NCBI RefSeq assembly: GCF_023856365.1
Contig: NC_064551.1
Coordinates: 2,622,501 to 2,686,500, forward strand
DNA: 64,000 nt
Origin: Brienomyrus brachyistius
Taxonomy: Eukaryota; Chordata; Actinopteri; Osteoglossiformes; Mormyridae
Reading direction: 5' to 3'
Numbering within the stretch: the stretch's first letter is position 1; every line of letters begins with the position of its first letter. Made by a program: the position numbers and the translations under genes. The notes below the pieces were generated by a model, which saw only the letters and a program-made list of their open reading frames with translations, was not told the origin of the DNA and made no database searches. Below, in pieces: positions 60,401 through 64,000 of this stretch.

Positions 60401-62899
60401 ACTGATTCTGATTGGCCACAGAGGCTTCACACCTGGCTCACAGGTGAAGGAAGGCTGGAACTCAGCAGAGCTCGGACCTTGAGAATGTGATTTGAACAGG
60501 CCTGCCTTATGTATTTCCCAAAGGCCAGAATACAATTAATGCCCCTAATTAGAAGCTGGAAATCTTCTCTGTTGTTAAGAAGCTAATTTAATCAGAGGCA
60601 TAACTTTGTGTGGAAATGCGGAATTACCGCCAAGCTTCAATTAAAATATCTAAAAATAATGAGTGTGAGATAGATTTCGACACACGGCTTTCATGTGGTT
60701 ATGGTCTGTCCTCAGCCAGGCTACTTCACTATAGCTATTCTCCCTGCAATAAACAAAGCACTCCAATTACGGCATGGCAACCCAGGTGTGTAACAGGATA
60801 ACTGCGAAACTAACTAAGTTAGCAAATTGCATCACTTATATGCTAATCAAATAGCAATCTGCTCTAGGTCTCTGACAGGACCCCACAACAATTAAGCAGA
60901 AATCAAAAACATTACTTTGAACTGCAGTAAACATCTTTCTATCACTCATGTTCCCCCAAGGAGCTCGACGGCAGTTTCCTGGTCCCCATAAGGGAAAAAA
61001 AACGGATATTTATCCTTATGGTATTACTGATAAATACTGTTTCACTGTCTCCAAAGGGCCAAGCGAGAGGAAGACCACTTACTGACCAACCACAGATGGC
61101 ACCCTGCTCAGAATCGTCCCCAAGCTGCGTTATGATGATGAAAGCATCACACTGGCTTTCCAGGCCAATCACTGTCTATCTCACTCACTCACACACACAC
61201 CAGCAGGGTCGGGTACTTTTGGATTTTAACGATTCTAAATCTGATTCAGATGCGACTCATTAACTCCATGTCTTTCCCATTTCAGACGTGCTTTTTGCGG
61301 CATTCAAGCTGAACACTAACGCTGCTACTCAGGTTTTTGCTACTCAGTGGGTATGAGTGCAGTGAAGTTAGTTCTAAAATAAACAGCACTGGATACACCT
61401 TCATGGACTTTGTGAAGTGAGAGTTGCCATAAAAGGGACAGTGTAGTAGTGAGTCATTTTCGGCTACATTCACTCACCTCCGGCCCCTGATCTTGCATGT
61501 GGCAGGACTCGCTGTCCCCCTCCGACAGTGAGCCTGACTCGTCGCTGGAGTTGGTGCCATACGACTGCTCGCACTTGATATTGGGTCGCACCCGGCCGAG
61601 GATGGTGTCCCCAGCCTGCACACCCTGGTCCTGCTGGTCGGCAGAAAGGCAGCGCGCAGCATTGGAGCAGGGCGACGAGGAGAGCTCGAACTGTGGCAGG
61701 CTGCAGGGGGAGCCCCCACTGCCATCCTCAGCGTAGGAGTAGGAGGAGCATGAGCTGGAGGTCCGGGTCCTGGTTTCTGAGGGAGGTGAGCGGGGGCACA
61801 CTTTGATCGGAACAGGACAGCTGGTGTTGGGCCGTGACCGGAAATGCGGTGTGGGCTCCACGGCACCACCGCTGCTGGGTGGGTACGCTTGGGAGGTGGT
61901 GAGAGACAGGGCTGTCCCCACCCACAGGCTCTTTGAGGCGTGCTCTGCAAGCTCCTTCTCTACAGAGTTGCCCCTGGGGTAGGAGTGCACCGGGGGGCCG
62001 AGTTGCTCGCATGAAGAGAAAATGACACTTCTGCGGTCGGGCTCTGCCTCCGGCCTGCACACCCCATCGCAGGACGCTGCCTTCCAGGGCAGGCCCCCGG
62101 GGAAGCCGTCGAGCTCCTTGGGGGATGTCACGAGATCGCCTGTCTCAGTGTCAAAAGGCCCATAGTCCTTCCTGCGGTCGCTCTGAGCAGCCCCCTTGTC
62201 CTGGGGGGCGGTCAACTGTGCGGCGAACAGCTGGCCCACCGTTCCGGCGGGTTTGCGGAGGGAGGCTCGCTGGCAGGGGGGGGAAGGTGCGTTGAGCTCC
62301 TCGTCATCCATCTCCATGCCGGCCACGCCATCTGGCTCGTCTCCCGACAGGCACAGCGAGACAGCCTCGTCCTCGGTGCGCGGCTCCTCCTTGATGTGCA
62401 CCACTGCCGGCCTGGCCTGGCCCAGGAAGCTGCTGCTGCCTCCGTCACTCTCCACGAGCGTGCTGGGAAACCCTGAGGTACTGCTGTGTGAGGGGTTGCT
62501 GTTATTGTGCTTGTTGTAGCCCTGGTACTTCCTGTACTTGGGGCAGCGGGGCATGTCCGAGGCACAGTCCCCGGGCACCCCCACCGCCAGCCTCTCGTCG
62601 TGGTTGCCCATAGCGCTATTCGGCGAGGTGGAGGCGGGTGCTTCTGGTTGCATGGCCTCATCGTCTGAGTGGTCACCCGCCTCCCGGGCTGGGGGCAGCG
62701 GCGCCACCCTGTGGCAGAGCAACAGGCCGTCCTCCTCGCTGCGCAATTGTGCCTCCAGGAAGCGGAAGCAGGAATCTTCCAGGTTGTGCATGCGCAAGAA
62801 CTCAGCGCACCGGATGACCTCCTGGATGTTCTCTCGGCTGAGCAGCAGCTTGGCCGTATAGGCGAACTGCAGCAGCGGGCCGAAGCCCCGGGCTGTGAC
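51825..62899 (-). CDS. bach2: BACH2, BTB-bZIP (CNC family) transcription repressor, lacking its first coding exon(s)
   Basis: BACH2 pairs with small Maf proteins at MARE sites and represses transcription; in mammals it controls B- and T-cell fate. Coding exons: 61478-62899 (474 codons), 52909-53115 (69 codons) and 51825-52331 (168 codons plus stop), all phase 0. The first begins [14 protein letters not shown], the second half of the BTB domain, and includes [18 protein letters not shown], the CP motifs in [15 protein letters not shown] and [12 protein letters not shown]. The second carries the CNC and basic region ([21 protein letters not shown]). The third continues the zipper and ends with the conserved tail [19 protein letters not shown], known as a cytoplasmic localisation signal. 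The C-terminal linker is shorter in P/S-rich content than in human. The exon with the BTB start must lie beyond 64000. Teleosts often have two bach2 genes; which one this is cannot be told here. Confidence 0.96.
52377..52556. repeat. 52-bp tandem repeat in BACH2 intron
   Basis: AGACATCACAG recurs at 52377, 52429, 52481 and 52533, an exact 52-bp period with about 3.5 copies. It is just upstream (on the transcript) of the last coding exon's acceptor, within 50 bp. Confidence 0.85.
53116..54414. other. BACH2 intron, left part
   Basis: This is the start of an 8.4-kb intron. It contains a CATC run at about 53160-53205, probably a relic of the fish repeat seen at 6668-6905. No exon was recognised. 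Confidence 0.6.
54415..54475. repeat. (CA)n microsatellite
   Basis: About 30 uninterrupted CA dinucleotides in the BACH2 intron, likely polymorphic. Confidence 0.97.
55071..55349. repeat. 25-bp tandem repeat, about 11 copies
   Basis: The unit GGGCGGCACAGTGCAGTGAT plus GTCAG repeats every 25 bp from 55071. Copies vary at two positions (GCAGTG versus GCTGTG, and GATG versus GTTG). It lies in the BACH2 intron. Flanks show no coding exon. Confidence 0.93.
56080..56335. repeat. (ACAG)n-rich compound simple repeat
   Basis: Imperfect runs of CAGA and ACACAGAGAC units with higher-order duplication. The long minus-strand frames here are artefacts of the simple sequence. Confidence 0.9.
56425..56877. 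mobile_element. Nonautonomous hAT-like MITE
   Basis: The left end has CTTGGGCGGTATGAC and the right end GATACCGCCCAGGG, which are inverted complements around the core TGGGCGGTAT. The interior is AT-rich with no coding capacity. This end sequence is typical of fish hAT-type MITEs. Confidence 0.6.
56878..59089. other. BACH2 intron, middle part, no gene seen
   Basis: Unique-looking intronic sequence. No exon, RNA gene or strong repeat was recognised. Confidence 0.55.
59090..59170 (-). repeat. tRNA-like SINE relic
   Basis: GGGATTTGAACCC (B-box-like complement) and GAGCTACAGG (A-box-like complement) suggest a degraded SINE head on the minus strand. Confidence 0.35.
59456..59956. repeat. 24-bp tandem repeat, 21 copies
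   Basis: The unit is GTGCAAAGCCAAACGGTCCA plus ACGC or ACGT. It is repeated 21 times with variants at a few sites (GCGAAACG for GCCAAACG, CGCGTG/CGTGTG/CGTGCG, AAAGTG). Because 24 is divisible by three and the unit contains no stop in several frames, long frames appear on both strands. There is no coding evidence such as splice sites or homology. It lies in the BACH2 intron. Confidence 0.95.
59957..61477. other. BACH2 intron, right part, no gene seen
   Basis: Sequence between the 24-bp array and the donor of the large BACH2 exon. No exon or strong repeat was recognised. Confidence 0.55.
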
Positions 62900-64000
62900 C
62901 TGCGGGGGGGGGACACAGAAAAACAGTCAGACTGCTGGCGGCGTGGATAGAGCTTGACTACTTAAGTGTGCTGAAGTAACCCCTGCATCCCCAACACAAA
63001 CCCACTGCATCTTTCATTGGTCCAGACAAAACCCAGGTCAGGCCCCAGGAACCAGGCAGAGGAAAAACATAGCAGGCTTGTGTGGTGATACCAGAACTCT
63101 ACAGAAATGCAGACCTAATCTGAAACTAAACTTAAAAAAAAAATATATATATCCTGTGATTACAGCTGGTGGAATTAATAATTACAATTAAAACGCCCAG
63201 CACATTTCTTTAACTGCTAAAGACCGTGCTTCTGTCAACTGGGGATATTCAAAACAAAGGAGTGTATTTTAAGTAGACGCAGCGAGTCCTCCGGCAAAGC
63301 GGCCGTAATGAGGTTACGTTCTCTGGACGGCCTTGTGACCGCCGCTCTAACAGGTCCTCAGGGGGCACAGAGCCACACACATAAAAGCAGGTCACTTTCC
63401 TTTGTGTACCAGGGCCTGAGGTTCCCCCCATGACGACAGGCGAGCTGCTGCTGCCAGATTTTGGCCCACGCGCCTCCCCACCCCAGTGCCAGTGCACCAT
63501 CACTGCGAAGAACCTTCTAGCTGCCTATCGGGAGATGGGTGTGTGCCGACCCCTGCCTATCTGCCCCTATAGACGCATGCATGCGTGATTCATGTGGTGC
63601 TGGGTCAATCCCGGGTCACACACAGGCCATCCCGCCCGGCCCTCAGCCAGAAGTCGACCCGGAGAGCTGTCTGTGGGGGTGAGAGGCCACTCCAAGCAGG
63701 GCACAGGGAGGTGGTGGGGGAGGGAAGGAGCGGGGAGGGTCAGGGCCGGGGAAAGTGCTGAGCATACGCTGGATCTATTTTCAGCTTGCATCAGCAGCTG
63801 CTGCCTGCGGGGGCACATCGCTGCGTGCCCCCCCCCGCACCATATGCACTACTGTTACAACCAATGGCTACATGAAAGATCACAACGGGGGGGGGGGGGG
63901 CGGGCACAGGGGCTGAAAACAACAAAAAAATCCATACTAGACAGGCATATCAAACACAAAAGGCACCAGAGCACAAGAAAAGAAATAGGAAAAAAAGTAG
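62900..64000. other. BACH2 intron upstream of the large exon
   Basis: No BTB-encoding exon is visible here. Contents are simple sequence: AT repeats near 63130-63155 and a G-run near 63887-63901. Confidence 0.6.

Overview
The window is genomic DNA from a ray-finned fish. It has intron-rich vertebrate genes, fish-type SINE, LINE and MITE repeats and many microsatellites. The gene order MDN1 (minus), CASP8AP2 (plus), GJA10 (plus), BACH2 (minus) matches human 6q15. I cannot name the species; the repeat content would fit an early-branching teleost, but that is a guess.

Layout. Positions 1-18394 hold the 5' third of MDN1 on the minus strand. I resolved 41 coding exons, all with GT-AG junctions and with consistent phase, giving about 1,975 codons with five AAA+ Walker A motifs. 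The gene runs off the left edge. Its introns carry three similarly oriented SINEs, a fish interspersed repeat and a 43-bp minisatellite built from an exon/intron junction. After an intergenic stretch with a hairpin MITE comes a tandem segmental duplication: unit 1 at about 20302-33466 and unit 2 at about 35297-46820. Each unit carries CASP8AP2 (FLASH) followed by GJA10. A 5'-truncated LINE (33467-35105) and a possible LTR remnant (35107-35297) lie exactly between the units.

Both CASP8AP2 copies assemble into open reading frames: 1,896 aa for copy 1 and 1,856 aa for copy 2. Copy 2 lost its original exon 8 acceptor in a deletion, but an AG inside the old exon can replace it and keeps the frame, costing 41 codons. 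GJA10 copy 1 is complete (499 aa) and needs a GC-AG intron to reach its conserved C-terminus. GJA10 copy 2 lost its promoter-side sequence, three of four membrane segments and both extracellular loops. What remains begins at the methionine that corresponds to the internal start of the Cx43 isoform GJA1-20k.

Positions 47547-62899 and beyond hold BACH2 on the minus strand: a long presumed 3' UTR, the last coding exon, the bZIP exon and a large exon with the end of the BTB domain and the regulatory region. The first BTB exon lies beyond the right edge. The 8.4-kb BACH2 intron is full of simple and tandem repeats, including a 21-copy 24-bp array and an 11-copy 25-bp array.

MDN1 acts in 60S ribosome maturation, CASP8AP2 in histone pre-mRNA processing and apoptosis signalling, GJA10 in gap junctions and BACH2 in transcriptional repression. 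They are neighbours by conserved synteny, not members of one pathway. The main novelty is the young tandem duplication with its unusual repair and truncation outcomes. An assembly artefact (two haplotypes joined in tandem) must be excluded first.
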